The notes: generated by a model from the sequence alone, not told the origin. A DNA stretch of 64,000 bases from Micrasema longulum (GCA_022494885.1 JAGVSM010001680.1:1-64000), one strand, 5' to 3'. Shown: positions 31,740 to 43,899, numbered from the stretch's first letter. Translations and numbers: made by a program.

Positions 31740-32645
31740 CGATACACTTTTTTCAGGATTTTAATTTGAGAGTAGGCGAGTAGTTGAAAACACTCGTCCA
31801 GGATTCTGGTTTTATTCGCACCCAGAACTATATTCTTATAAATGGAATACCTTTATCCCGGCTTTACTTGATAAATAAAAATATAATATCCTTTACTTAG
31901 CAATCTTCCCTATATTTTAGAAACACCAAGTGGCAAAAGCAGATGCGCTGGAATATAATTCGTCACAATTAATGCCTCACAAAGGAATGTAGATCGCTCC
32001 CAATTATAATAATTGGCCAACAACATTAATTCCTTCCGAACCGTTTCGAATAAACTCCGCCATATTTCAAAAACTTATCGCGGCTTACTTCGGGCGACTG
32101 TTTTAATTGCCTCAGCCTAATTTGGTGATTTAATTATTTTAAAAATTGTATTTGAAAAGGCGTTTTTCATTAAAATTTTGTACAACACAGGTATATTTTA
32201 AGAACACACAACCTAGAATACACCTGAGAACAGTAATTACTGCATTAAATGTGATTTATGTCGTGGGTGTACGTTGTGGATTCTTTGATAAATAGAAGTC
32301 TACTGAAATTACGAAATCGCATAGTTATAATAATTACTCAAAATGCTTCTTTGATGTAAAACATTTCGCTTTTATTAATAAAATCAGTTGTCTTCTGTTC
32401 TAGTTATAGGGCTGAATTAGTATCTGCATACCCATTAATGTAAGTATTGATTATTGAAATACGAAAATATTTTTTTCTCTTCATACGTTAAGTGCAGTCC
32501 AGTTCTATGAAAGATGTGATACTTAGACTTGGACTTTACGGGAACTGAGCCAGAGACTTCAAGTGCAGTAACCAGACGCAGTAAAAATGTACCTACTATC
32601 CTTCGAAGATGACAATAATGAGTACCATGTTTACATTTTACATTT
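31740..32645. other. Gap, no gene assigned
   Basis: AT-rich with a GC-balanced patch at 31915-32110. An acceptor-like ATATTTTAG precedes a short frame there that soon stops. Nothing callable. Confidence 0.4.
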
Positions 32646-32649
32646 CGGA

Positions 32650-32828
32650 TAAATACAAATTACTTTTTTTTCACACCGCAACATGCCAGTAAGCTCAATT
32701 GCAGTGGTGAATTACAACACAGAACACCCAGGCTTGTGAGAAATTACATTTAATGTGTATGTTCTAATCGAACCCGGAACTTTCCGTGCGTGAGTCAAGC
32801 GTCATAGTCATTACACTACGGAGGAATA
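32650..32828 (-). mobile_element. SINE P copy
   Basis: CACACCGCAACATGCCAGTA, TTGCAGTGGTGAATTACAAC, ACAGAACACCCAGGCTTGTG, TTCTAATCGAACCCGGAACT, then the head complement AGTCATTACACTACGGAGG. The minus strand reads as a tRNA-like head with B box GGTTCGATT. Shared with 47345-47470 and 49005-49112. Confidence 0.65.
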
Positions 32829-33064
32829 TAAAAAAGAGTCGACATTTAGCATTTAATGCATATTTACTTCAGTGCCTTAAAAACATAACGAGGTATGTAC
32901 AATACATTTTAATGTTTATAAGCCAAAGAATCAGGTATATGAAAATTTGTTTCGCACACATAAGACAAGGTTTTTTAAAGATTTAAATAAACTGTACGTC
33001 GTTTTTGATATCACACGTAAAATATAAGTATGACTCGAAATTCTCAATTTAAATAAACGAAAGT

Positions 33065-33702
33065 TATCTATTGACTACCGTGGCTCGTAATGAACAGCGA
33101 ATAAATGTACGAATGTCAGGAGCAACTCTGAAAAACGCGAAACAGTTTGTGTACCTCGGAAGCAGGATCACCTGGGATAGTAGAATAAAAAGAGAAGTTG
33201 ACATACATCAAGCGAATCTTGCGTTTAACAAAAAATCTAAGATTTTCGAGTAAAAAATATAAACCTGAAACTCCGCAAGCAACTTGTCAAGACGATGTAC
33301 GGTTGTGAGACATGGTGTCTTACTGAAAGAGATAAAATAAGACTAGAGGCCTTCGAGATGCGGTGCTACGGAAGAATATTAGGAATTTCCTAGAGAGACC
33401 GCATCACTAATGATGAAGATCTCAGCAGAATAGAAGAAAGGAGGCACCTAATCAAAACCATCTCAGAGAGGCGAGCCCGATGTATCGGCCACATTATGCG
33501 CCATGTAGGTCTCCTGCATGACATAATAGAGGGAATGGCTGAGGGGACAAATTACAGAAGGCGCCCCCGACGGGAGTATTTGGAGCAAGTGTGCGAGGAT
33601 TTGAACTGCGCCTCAAATATCGAGCTGAAGAGGGCTGCAGAGACTAGAGACCAGTGGAGGACGAGATGCAGGCCTTTGCTGCAAATCAATCCCCAGGATT
33701 GA
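33065..33702 (+). pseudogene. Non-LTR RT C-terminal remnant
   Basis: The frame starts TVARNEQRINVRMSGATLKN and AKQFVYLGSRITWDSRIKRE, with a frameshift near 33252, then LRKQLVKTMYGCETW, RLEAFEMRCYGRILGIS followed by a stop, RDRITNDEDLSR, TISERRARCIGHIMRH and RRRPRREYLEQVCEDL, ending at 33702. The YLGS.IT.D......DI..R...A and Y(G)CETW...........L.AFEM...RR.L.IS..D..TN motifs are standard for the C-terminal half of CR1/RTE-like ORF2 proteins. The catalytic core is absent. One frameshift and one internal stop were seen. Confidence 0.85.
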
Positions 33703-34104
33703 GACTGCGAAGATCTACTGACATTTATTTCTCGGTGCATTTGCATTTAATTTATGTTCGGCTTTGACATTTTTTAAATATTTATCTACGACCTAGACCA
33801 ATGATTGATATCGGCCGTCGGTAATTAAAAATAATGTGTACAGTTGAATAAGTTAAAAAAACACCATGTAACAAGATTGGTTTTTCAGCGTCAAAACAAC
33901 TCCACGGTATTTTCATACTTTACCTGGTTTTATAAATAATTAAAACAAGTATCGCGGTGTTGTAATAATTATATGTACCTTCATAATATTATGGTATTCG
34001 GTGAACCCCTCTGTTAGGTACCTTTTCACAAATTTACAAGGGTTATCTACATACTCAATTCGATAAAATAATAAAACACATAAGTTAATTAATAATAATA
34101 CACA

Positions 34105-34705
34105 GTTTAGGTACTTAGGACGGAATCATCACAGAAAATCTAGACCCCGACATTGAGATAAAATGCAGAATAGAAGCAGCCTGAACAGGATTTAACAAAA
34201 TGAAAAATCTTCTTTGTGACGATAATGTAAACCTTTAGCTGAGACAATGAATGGTCAAATGTTATATATGGTCTGTCTTACTGTACGGTGTAGAGGCGTG
34301 GACTCTAAAAGTTAATATTATAAACCGCCTTGAAGCATTTGAAATGTGGATCCACCGTAGAATGTTAAGAATATCTTGGACCGATATAATAACCAACAAT
34401 GAAGTATTACGTAGAGCCAATACTAATATAGAACTATTCACCACTGTTAAGCTCCGTAAGATTTCATATTTTGGCCATGAGTTGAGAGGTGATAAATATG
34501 CCATACTTCAGCTTGTCATGAAGGGGAAGATCGAGGGACGTAAAGGGGTCGGAAGAAAACAGCTTTCCTGACTTCGAAACATCCGAGCATGGACCAGGAT
34601 TAGAACTGTGGAGGAGCTGTTTCGCACTGCTCAGGATAGGGAAGCTTTCTCCCAAGTGATCGTCACCGTCGGGGGGACCCGACATGACACGTGAAGAAGA
34701 AGAAG
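34105..34705 (+). pseudogene. Non-LTR RT C-terminal remnant with (GAA)n tail
   Basis: ENLDPDIEIKCRIEAA then stops, followed by a clean 106-codon frame (34251-34571): YGVEAWTLKVNIINRLEAFE, MWIHRRMLRISWTDIITNNE, FGHELRGDKYAILQLVMKGK. After a stop come LRNIRAWTRIRTVEELFRTA and QDREAFSQVIVTVGG. The element ends RHDT-stop, then GAAGAAGAAGAAGAAG at 34693. It belongs to the same group as the 24.4-kb insertion. The remnant at 33.1-33.7 kb lies 400 bp upstream in the same orientation but ends with its own tail, so it is a separate copy. Confidence 0.88.
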
Positions 34706-34709
34706 AAGA

Positions 34710-35750
34710 AGTATATTAATTATTATATAATTATCTCACAATTTCTAAATCAGGATAGAAACATTATTTTCATAATATAAATAGACAGACATCAAATTCG
34801 TATGCATTGACAGATCACATTTTCGGTTCAATATGTTAAAACAAATACATACGTATCATTTGATACTTACGCAAATACACGTATACCGGATACATACGCT
34901 TTTGAAATTTTATTAAATTACTGATTGACATTTAATATTTTGTCGTCAGTATAAAATCAATTGTCCAGCAGTCCAATCACAAATAACTATCGACGTGATT
35001 ACAATTTCTCACCGTTGTTGTTTATCGTATTCGCGATCACAATAGAACATCCGTGGACACCTTATATTAAATGTCAAAATATTTACGTTACGCGACGTAT
35101 AATCCTGCTGCGCCATCTTATATTTGAATGTCACCGGTGTAAATATGGAAAATATTCAAAAATTGCTATTTTTATTTATTTATCATGCTATTTACTGCAT
35201 TTAGCTGGCGGTTAGCAAGCCAAATGTCAAGAAAAGCAGTTACCATAGTAATTATAGTTTAATTTATACTTTTTCGTATTAGATACTCTTTACTATTTTT
35301 CAAGTGCAATATATTGTATTATTTGTTATAGTAAACGCCGATTTTTTGCTAGTGAACTGTATTTATTTACGAGGAAAACAAAAAACTAACCGACACGAGC
35401 GTTGACTTAGAGATTACACACGCGTTGACTTGTGACTGCGATAACTTAAGCATGTTCATTATTGTTCATTGTGATCGCTCAAATGCTTAGCATGTTTTAA
35501 GCACGTCGAGAGTTATTTGTGATTGAGCTACTGAGAGGGGTTCGGGACTAGATTTTCCTAAAGGGAAGAGTTTGAATTATAAACTGCTTGATAATTTTTC
35601 AATTATTTCAGTTGATCAGTCATGTAAATCAAACGTTTGTTATTGTTATTTTTATATTAATGTGTTGTCTTTTAATAATGTTCTGGTTTTGAACAACATT
35701 ATTTTAACTTTTAACTATATTATTTTAGTATATCTGTATCTTTAAGGACT
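34710..35750. other. AT-rich gap
   Basis: An 84-codon plus ORF (34961-35215) ends LFIYLSCYLLHLAGG-like but shows no family pattern and lacks splice or promoter context. Not called. Confidence 0.4.
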
Positions 35751-35751
35751 T

Positions 35752-36130
35752 ACTACGGGAGTCATATTGAACGGAAGTTCGAGAAAAACAAGATTATGTG
35801 ATTGTGCAAATAAACAAATAAAACATCACGCCGTTCCCCCCGTAAGGATAAGCAGAGAGAATAGAACGCCATATCACTCTATATTTGCATACAGATCTCG
35901 CTTTCACCCTTACATTCCATGTCACAATTCTGCGTCTTGCGTCTTCCTCCTCTGTGGGCTCCCTCGGGAGGAGCAACTTGATGGGTTGCAGAGCCTCATA
36001 GAAGCGATTGTGAGATTTCCAAAACATCATAACTTTGGAACCAAATGACATAAATTCAACATATTAAGATCTTTTAATGTATAATGAGTAGTTTGATAAT
36101 AATAGTATATATTAAAATAGCATATCTGGG
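35752..36130 (+). repeat. Family D repeat split by a LINE 3' fragment
   Basis: The left part (GAGTCATATTGAACGGAAGT to GATTGTG at 35806) and right part (GATTGTG at 36006, AGATTTCCAAAACATCATAA, AATAGTATATATTAAAATAG) join to match 17655-17822. The 7-bp GATTGTG is repeated exactly at the two junctions. Confidence 0.85.
35807..36005 (-). pseudogene. Family E LINE 3' fragment inserted in family D
   Basis: The minus strand reads EALQPIKLLLPREPTEEEDA, VTWNVRVKARSVCKYRVIW and ILSAYPYGGNGVM. This is the family E tail (SAYPYG..G.M) also seen at 14.65 kb. The flanking GATTGTG copies define a 5'-truncated insertion of about 199 bp. Confidence 0.85.
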
Positions 36131-36134
36131 ACTA

Positions 36135-37555
36135 CTGATGTTTTTTTACATTAAAACAAGGTGGAGTTCAGATTTTTATTTCAACTCAAAAACGTATTTT
36201 TATTTTAAATTTTTAGGACTTCAGTGTTTTATTCATGTATAAATAGCTTATTTCGATGGCAAAAATTGGAATCCTCTTAGATAAAGATATTATTCGTCAC
36301 AACACAACACAAGACTTTCTCAAAAATTGTGTCTTAACAAATTTAGATAAAATTTTTTGTGAACAAATTCAATTAAATAATGTGATGATATAATATAACT
36401 AACGAATATTTAAATATAAGTTATATATTTGAAATACTTGGTACGCTTTTACTTATTTATTTGACCAATTAGCGCTTCACTCTCAATGGGCATCTTCAGA
36501 GTGGTATTTTTAATTAATAACTTATATTCAAATATAAGTTATCATATCATTGCTATGGGATTCCACTCCTACTTTCTTTCAATCATCCTTCACCACTCCT
36601 TATCGATTTCCTTATTTTCCTTTCCACTATCTCCTTGTTTTGTTCATATTTCTTTTATTTTAATATAAATTATATTTATTCTTTATGTAGCTTTAACTTT
36701 TAACCGTCGTCGCTTTATTGCAGTATAATTTAGTGAATACATATAATTAGATGGCAGGCCCTACTACGTTTACATTTTTTATGGTTTTTATTTATTTCAA
36801 TTTAATCTGTACATTTGTTTGTATTCGAAATAAATAAAATAAAATTGAAATTCCACCAAGAATTGTCAATAAACAACTAAAATCGAAATAGAAAAATAAT
36901 TTATTTTATTGATGTGAAATTTTTACTTCAGACTTGTTTAAATTACAACAAGGGAATATTTAAAATCACCAACGACCCAGATATTTAACTGGAATAGATG
37001 AAAAATAAAATGCATTTCTAAAAACTGTATAAAAAAATTTAAAAAAATTGTTATTGGATGTTGAATATTTTGATGGCAGCCCTGAATTTAACACGAAACA
37101 CCGTCTTTATAAATCATAATTATTATCGCGATTAAAACGTCCGTACAGCCATATTTTATGCGGCCGGCTCCACACAATTTGATATATTGAGCTTTTGTTT
37201 CTCTGTGTTACTTTATTGGTTGTTTTCTCGTACTCGTATATATTTAATTTTATTTTGACTGCCTTAACTTTACTAACACTGGTCGATACCAACAATTAGG
37301 TGAGTTCAATTGCGCTCGACACAACTCAATTCCAGTACTAAATTATTACAAATGGCTTATAGAGCCCGGGATAAAAACATTACCAAACTATCTTCGATTT
37401 ACAGACTTCAGACGTATTAATCTGTGATGTATAGAAAGATAAACTAGAAGAAATGGTAAGTTCTTCAAATGATGGACATATTTTCTGAATTGAAACTACA
37501 CTATGATCCATAACTTTTGACAGTAATAACGATAACAATTGGCTTATCACTGAGA
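36135..37555. other. AT-rich gap with family O fragment
   Basis: 36843-36885 contains GAAATTCCACCAAGAATTGT, a scrap of family O. The 36480-36840 stretch (pyrimidine-rich, then an AATAAA-rich end) may be a LINE 3' UTR. No ORF is supported. Confidence 0.4.
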
Positions 37556-37559
37556 AACG

Positions 37560-37690
37560 ATGCAGAGTAGTTTCTCCAAGTGGCAAATTGGAAGACGGTG
37601 GCTGAAGACAGACAGAGATGGAGGCAAAAGTTACAGTAGGCCAAAGTTCGATATAGGCTGTAGCGCCATCAGAAAGAGAAAAAGAGAAAG
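37560..37690 (+). pseudogene. Non-LTR RT extreme C-terminal fragment
   Basis: Reads AEDRQRWRQKLQ, stop, AKVRYRL, stop, RHQKEKKRK. The A.DR..WR..... tail is the last piece of many insect LINE proteins. Too short to place in a family. Confidence 0.5.
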
Positions 37691-37984
37691 ATCTTCATAA
37701 CTCTGTTTTCCAATTTTGTACCGAGATATTATTTATTTATTTGATTAGTTCATAATATTATATGTAGTTTATATAACATACATATGAGCCCATTCCAGGT
37801 GAAGTAAACTCATTGCTTATGTTGCATATCCGTCATCAGTATAATCTAAAAACCTTTTTTCTTGTTTCTTTTTGTACAAAAAATCCTTTATTTTTTAAGA
37901 TTAGGCAAGAAACTGTTAGTCTAAATTTTTAATACGTAGGTTTGAAAATTTTGTCAGTTGATTCACTTCACTTGCTATGGGCTC

Positions 37985-38118
37985 ATATCACCCAATGATG
38001 CATAGGGCACTAAATTGGTACATCAAATGTAGCGGACAGTGTTCATCGATCACCCGTTACATGAAGGTAAGGTGATTAGCCGTGCGTTTCAGTTGCCAGT
38101 TCAGGAACATGATATATT
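37985..38118 (-). mobile_element. SINE B copy, 3' half
   Basis: Reversed: GATGCATAGGGCACTAAATT, ACATGAAGGTAAGGTGATTA, GTTGCCAGTTCAGGAACATG. The head is lost. It lies back to back with the plus copy that follows. Confidence 0.75.
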
Positions 38119-38154
38119 GTAGTGTAGAGCAAAATTGTATTATAGTTTAATGCG

Positions 38155-38322
38155 TTTAGTCTCGTAGTATAGTAGTTGGTCCGTTTGCCTATCACGCTTG
38201 AGGTTGTGTGTTTGATTATTATAATATTAAATATTAGTAATAAGGTGGTATTAAACTGCAATCATTCTTATTCCCTTGACTGCAACCTGAAGTGTAAGAC
38301 TAATCACCTTACATCATGTTAA
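38155..38322 (+). mobile_element. SINE B copy, 5' part
   Basis: TAGTCTCGTAGTATAGTAGT, TGGTCCGTTTGCCTATCACG, body CAACCTGAAGTGTAAGACTA and ATCACCTTACATCATG. The 3' end is lost. Confidence 0.7.
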
Positions 38323-38329
38323 AAAGTAT

Positions 38330-39105
38330 GTATTTCTAGTTTGGCTGTTTTGTTCGTTTTTTACATCCATATTTCAAGAAAGTTCATCAAGTAAAATATT
38401 TTTTAGATAATTTTTATATCTATATATACGTACTTTTTATTAATATTGTGTAAAAGGAAAAGCAGTAGGTGTCCAATGTTCAATTTTTTAAAAAAGCAAT
38501 TAGTTGTATGAACCATTATGAGATGATAGATATAATCTCTTAAAAAAATCATACAACTTTTATGATTTTTGAGACACCGCATACATTTGTACGTAACATC
38601 TACAAATGTGTAGTTGTGTAGTCGTTCCTTATTTGGGAGATTCGTAGATTTGAATGATTCCTAAACAAAAAGAAATATGGTTTAAAAACGCAATAAATCT
38701 TACTCATAATTATAACGTAGCCAAAGTAGAGAACGAGAAATGAAAATAAATATATTAAATTGCGAAAGGTGATCTGTTCTTTATGTGCGGCCGCCATTTT
38801 CACACACGGTAAAACAGTTTCATCCATTGATCATAGGAGTTAAGGAGTTCCTCCAGATAAATACCACCCTCGCGGAGTGCCATCCATCAGCCAGCAACCC
38901 TTCTCATCAATGCCCTTTGGTTTCAACTCATATCTCACGGTTCTACATAGAAGACTGCAGTAGTTCTAAATCGTTCGCTCTTTTAGAGAATTTGGCATGC
39001 TTACGTATTAGTAAATGTATTGTGGTAAATGTTTTTAGTAAAGATCGTAATTGTTATAATAATTTTACAAAAAAATAATTAAAGTCCTTGGTAAGTATCA
39101 TACTA
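38330..39105. other. AT-rich gap
   Basis: A 97-codon plus ORF at 38785-39078 (MRPPFSHTVKQFHPL...) overlaps a minus ORF. Neither has a recognisable motif. Not called. Confidence 0.4.
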
Positions 39106-39106
39106 T

Positions 39107-39560
39107 TTATTTTCCGTATTCGCTCTTAGGTGGAGCATGTGGACATGAACTGACGCCTCCAGGGCCCCGATGACAATGGGAAGTAATCGTCGACTGTCTA
39201 TAAAGAAAAACCGATGTTTGTGTACGAAAATGAGTATATTTTCAAGAAAATTTACAGTTTCTTCGTCGGCAACCTATGATTGAACATGTTTTGAAGAAAA
39301 AAATGTATCCATATTCTGCGTTTCATACATAAATTTATTTTGTAGATAACATTGAAGATAAATGTCAACTTCCCATTGTAATCGGGGCCCAGGAGACCCT
39401 ATCGACAGCCAGCACTCCCGCCTTTGCGTTCCTATGTTCCGCTGAGTACAGTAAAAAAATCATTATCGATGGCCTTTCAGGGCGGCGGGGCACCCAGGTG
39501 TGAAGAAGGGGCAACTTGAGTTAAGACTCCCCTACGGCACGTGGCCAAGCCAGGTCCACC
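39107..39560 (-). pseudogene. Non-LTR RT 3' remnant (family F), split by a MITE
   Basis: The right part (39390-39560) carries complement-strand words GGCCTTTCAGGGCGGCGGGG, GAAGAAGGGGCAACTTGAGT and CCAAGCCAGGTCCACCACGG, shared with the 46.7-kb remnant (GGCCTTCCAGGACGGCG, GAAGAGGCAACTTGG, GGCCAGGTCCACTGC). The left part (CTTAGGTGGAGCATG, ACGCCTCCAGG) matches the RT tail at 190-300. The MITE at 39163-39389 separates them. Confidence 0.65.
39163..39389. mobile_element. Harbinger-like MITE with CAG target duplication
   Basis: The 227-bp element has terminal inverted repeats GGCCCCGATGACAATGGGAA (left) and, complemented, GGCCCCGATTACAATGGGAA (right). It is flanked by CAG at 39160-39162 and 39390-39392 within CCAGG. 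Two other partial copies, at 44.74 and 50.83 kb, have the same end next to CTG within CCTGG. A CWG duplication inside CCWGG and GGC-starting ends resemble what has been described for the zebrafish Harbinger3 element; the assignment is by analogy. There is no ORF inside. Confidence 0.85.
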
Positions 39561-39564
39561 ACGG

Positions 39565-40075
39565 CACCTTCGAGATACCCTGTTCTTCAATTTTGGTTTA
39601 TTATCAAGCACCTCTCTTCCTATCTTAATGTCCCCTTTTGCGTGACAAGAAATAAGTACTTATTCCATCTGCCAGTCTGTAGCACTAACTATGCACAACA
39701 CTCTTTCCTCTATCGTTCTTGCTCAAACTATAATGCTTTTTTTTCATCTATTGATACATTTAACATGCCCTTTAATTTATTAAAAAATAAATTGGGACTC
39801 ATTCTTTCTGGCTGCAATACGCTCCCACTTGCTATTAAATGATGCTCACGCTTACACCCATCTAAACACTTACTCTCGCACAAATACACTCAAACACACT
39901 ACACTTACTGTCATACAAATACACACAAACACACCCTTCTGTTGACCACAATTTAATATGTATGATTTTTATTTAGAAACTTCGCTGGTCTGTCTTTAAA
40001 CCGTCTATTTTTCATATAATTATATCTTTGTTGGCTGTTTGTTTCAGTAAAATAAAAATTAATAAATAAAACTTA
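39565..40075 (+). pseudogene. Probable LINE 3' region
   Basis: A 66-codon frame (CSTNYAQHSFLYRSCSNYNA, IDTFNMPFNLLKNK) followed by ACAC/ACTC-rich 3' sequence and an AATAAA-rich end resembles the C-terminal part of jockey-like ORFs (R.C.YN.....DIF..S...FK). Weakly supported. Confidence 0.35.
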
Positions 40076-40079
40076 GAAA

Positions 40080-41390
40080 TTGAATGTTTTAATTTAAACT
40101 TATTTTATAATTGACCAGAATCCGGTCAACGTAATTTAGTAATTCATTGCTTTAAACAAGTATTTTTTTTAAATCTTATAAAACATTCTTAAATATATTT
40201 AACCTCAATGTCAATCAATAAACCACAAAAATACTTAGATATAAATACCTACAGTTAATTAAAAAAAATATTCTCATATTTTCATTTTCACATCAACATG
40301 TTTTTTTATGTATAAATCATCATATTAACCAGCAATGGCTAGTATTCTCCAATAACAGTAGATTCGTGAAATAACAAAATTACAATGATTTAAAGATGTT
40401 TTTTTATAATTGGCGGTTAGGACTACCAACCCCTACAATTAAACATGGCACTCTATCCTGACCTTTTATGATTGGTGATGATGAGGATTAGAATCCTGAA
40501 TCCTCAGTCTTCAGGATCAGTCAATGAAGCCTCGGGCAGTATCAGAAGTTAAAGAAACATCTCCCTTTTAATGATACTAAATTAATACCTTCGAATAGCT
40601 AACGGCCGATTGCAATAATTTTGATGTTTCTCCATAAACTTGGATTCTAATAATAAAGATTTTATTATTTAATTATCGAAAGATATGCGATCATTTTGAG
40701 TATTTCGAGAATTTTTTAAATAAGGTTTTTGATATGTTTGCACCGTATTATTATGTCATCAATCTAAGTCGTAGAATTTTAACCAGAAGTTGCCATAATA
40801 CTTTAATTGAGAATTATAATACTATAATTCTGTAGAATTAGAGTGCAATAGTTACCTACTTATTAAACACAGCCTCCTCAATGTGTATAATTATGTAGAA
40901 GAGGAACTAACTTTGCATCCCTTTTTTTGTTTTTTTCCCCACTTTTGTTTCATCATTAAATGTAGGTTTGTTATAAAAATAAATAGGTACTACATATAAA
41001 TATAACATGGTTTAATTTCTATTGTTTAGCAAAAAACCTTTTTTAATAACTTATTTGAAAGTACCTGCACTTATATTAATGTTTAAAAAATATATACTTA
41101 CACTCTAGAACGTGTCTAGAAGCCAGTAGAATGACAACATCTACAAAAAATTAAATCGTAAAAAATATTTTTTAATACGTATTATATAACTAGACGTTTA
41201 AGTTTTTTTTTAAACAATCTAAAAAAATACATTACATTACATATATGCATATTTAATATGATATAGTAATTTTGTAAACTTTGTGTACACGTATTTGCAT
41301 TTTTTAAATATTTCTGGATAATTGAAATAAATATAATTATAGCTATCCACTAAAACTAAAAACTTTTCGGTGGGACAAGAGTTTTAAAAC
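40080..41390. other. AT-rich gap
   Basis: Only 40410-40560 stands out (GGCGGTTAGGACTACCAACC, CAGTCTTCAGGATCAGTCAA), perhaps a worn tRNA-like SINE. No ORF of note. Confidence 0.4.
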
Positions 41391-41394
41391 AGGT

Positions 41395-41830
41395 TTTTTT
41401 TACAGACATCTTAAAATAATGTTCTTCACTGTTGTAATATGTTAATATTTACAGCTTCTCAGGGAGTTGAATCCAGTTCTTGTCTGCAAAAATTTGGACG
41501 AATTCAAAATATTGTTGATAAATCCATCTAGTCCATGAAGTAGTATAGAAATTTTTAAAAAATAAGATTTTCAGGCGTTGCCTAGTATGTAGGTGAAAAA
41601 ATTAAATTAGGTGAATCTCACAGATGTAAGAATTTAAGGAATATAGATGTTCAAGTATGGGCAGAATGGCGAATGTTACACAGTGTGTAAAGTTGCCGCT
41701 TAAACCAGCCAATGACAAGTCATACGCCCTGTAGATGCCTAGACTTTTATATTAACTTCTCTAAAATGTTATTCATCTCTGTTGTAATATGTTGATCTAA
41801 ATAATACATTTAATAATTAACGTTTTTACA
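41395..41830 (+). mobile_element. Family J copy
   Basis: Blocks in order: CTTCTCAGGGAGTTGAATCC, AAATTTGGACGAATTCAAAA, TTTTCAGGCGTTGCCTAGTA, GTGAATCTCACAGATG, GCGAATGTTACACAGTGTGT, CGCTTAAACCAGCCAATGAC, TAGATGCCTAGACTTTTATA. This is the reverse of the 49745-50095 arrangement, so the two give the unit's full order (about 430 bp). Confidence 0.75.
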
Positions 41831-41834
41831 ACAC

Positions 41835-43205
41835 AATAAGTGTACTTTAGTGCTACTAAATATTGAATAAGTGTTTTTTTAGTTTCGTATATCTCCATTT
41901 TAATATGTTCCATGTAACTAATGGTCTCCGGAAGATTGTCTCGGAATAACGCAATTTAATTTATGACATTTTTTTTTTTTCATTTTATTTAAGGTGGTCT
42001 ATATAGCGGTAGTGAGGGGCAGGAATTGAACTCAGGATTTCTATCGTGGGAGGCGATCACACCATCGATAATTTTACGAAGCGGAATTAATCTAAACTCA
42101 ATTTTCCATTTGCAGGATTTTATTCTGAGAGAAGCCTTTAAGTTGAAAACACTCACACGGGATTCTAGTTGTATTTCACAAAAATAACTGTATTCTTTAT
42201 CCGTCTGGACATAGAAAAAATCAATTTTAATACCCGGGTAATATTCCTGGCCGTGTTAAACATATTCCTCGTGGAATATGGACACTCCAATACGCTGAGA
42301 ATCGAGTGAATTGTGTTTGTAGGGTACAGGCTTAGGCCGGCCCGGGACCTCGTAATTAAACGACCCTAACCTGTAATTAGGACCCGTAAATTTCCCAGAC
42401 CCTTCTCTCTGCATACCCCCACCGATCGTACGTCATGACAAGCGTTTAATGTTTAACCCAGTGCCAATACAAACGAAGGATACACTCCTAAAGTAAAATA
42501 TGTTTCTATACACACATACTGCATCTTTTATACATGTGTAACACGTGGTCATCGAAAAAATTAATTCGTTAGTTTTAAGGGTGGCACGAAACGCTTTGAG
42601 ACCTTTTTTTTAATTGTGGAAAGATTATAATGAGAATCGTAATATTTGTAATAATTTTACGCGTGAATGTTAAAATGAGTTCCAAGAAATAAAATGTTCC
42701 GTTAAATCCTTACCGTGTAAGGCCAAGATTGGTCACCAAATGGCCAAAGAGACTTGAAAGAAAAAGCATGATTGAAAAAAATCATCTTTTATCATTGATA
42801 TGTATTTATGTATACGCTAGATGCAGCACTGAACACCTGTCTTGTGTTCCATCTAACCTAAGTTCCGGAACCTAACCTGTAGTCATTAAAAGTGAAACTT
42901 TAAATTCACGGTAAGCTGGGATGAACAGTCAGTATTTTTTACTCTACTACGCGTTTTGCACGGCAATGTTCACACGAAAACGTTCATTTTTAGGAAAATA
43001 ATTCCAAACTATCGTTTCATGAAGCTTCATCTCTGTTTAACTATACCTTAGGGTATTTTATATTTATTTTTTATTAATACATTTCATAAAAGGTTCATGT
43101 TTTTAAAATTCTATACATATCTACTTTTACACATCTAGTAAATGTAATGTACTGCAACTCTCCAAAAACTCTTGTGCTTGGAGAGCGACTTACACTGTTG
43201 AAATT
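41835..43205. other. Gap with a GC-rich patch
   Basis: 42320-42425 is GC-rich (TAGGCCGGCCCGGGACCTCG, CCTAACCTGTAATTAGGACC, CATACCCCCACCG) and resembles the island upstream of 8033 in its CCTGTAATTA words, but no hydrophobic ORF follows. The rest is AT-rich. Confidence 0.4.
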
Positions 43206-43209
43206 GTTT

Positions 43210-43845
43210 ATTGTTTATTAAAAGAGTTTATATAAATTTAAATACGAGTACATGAGAAAAAAATAAAAACATAAGAAATATAAAGAAAAAACATAAAAAA
43301 ATAATACATTCACACTAATTAAAATTTAATGTAGTCTTTACACGTGTTCAAAAAGTTTCTTATGATATACTTTAAATTTATTTATTGATAAATTATTTTT
43401 AATAGTTTTTAGTTCATTGGGAATATTATTATAATTTTTTACACCTTTGAAGACAAAGCTATTTTGACCATGACTTGTGTGGAATTAGGGAATTTTAATA
43501 TTATGTTGGTATTTAAGTGACTTATTTATCTCGAATTCTTTTATTTTTTCTTTTTATGTATTTGTATAATATAATTTATTTAATAAAGAGTGTCTACTGC
43601 ATGAACTTTAAATATTATAAATAGACTTTCCGTATTGAATGTTGAGGGTTTCTTTAGAATTACTTTAATAATCAATCTTTGTACTATTTTAAGAGGGTTT
43701 AATATATTGGTGTATGAACCACCCCACCCTATAATACCATATTGTAACAAAGATTGTACAATTGAGCAATAAGCTATTTTTAAATTAATGATTTTTTTAA
43801 TATTCTTTAATCTAATAAATATGTTTATACATTTTCTCATATGGT
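43210..43845 (-). pseudogene. Jockey-like RT C-terminal remnant
   Basis: An 86-codon minus frame has LKIAYCSIVQSLLQYGIIGW, GGSYTNILNPLKIVQRLIIK and VILKKPSTFNTESLF. The pattern Y.SI.QSLL.YGI..WG......L..L...Q..I.K.IL.KP...T..L is the standard RT thumb region. A 3' UTR with GACCATGACTTGTGTGG follows toward lower coordinates and also occurs at 27.9-28.2 kb. The catalytic core is missing. Confidence 0.8.
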
Positions 43846-43899
43846 TTTAGATTTTAGTAATATCGATTTCTTTAAAGCGTAATATATAAATTGAGATAA

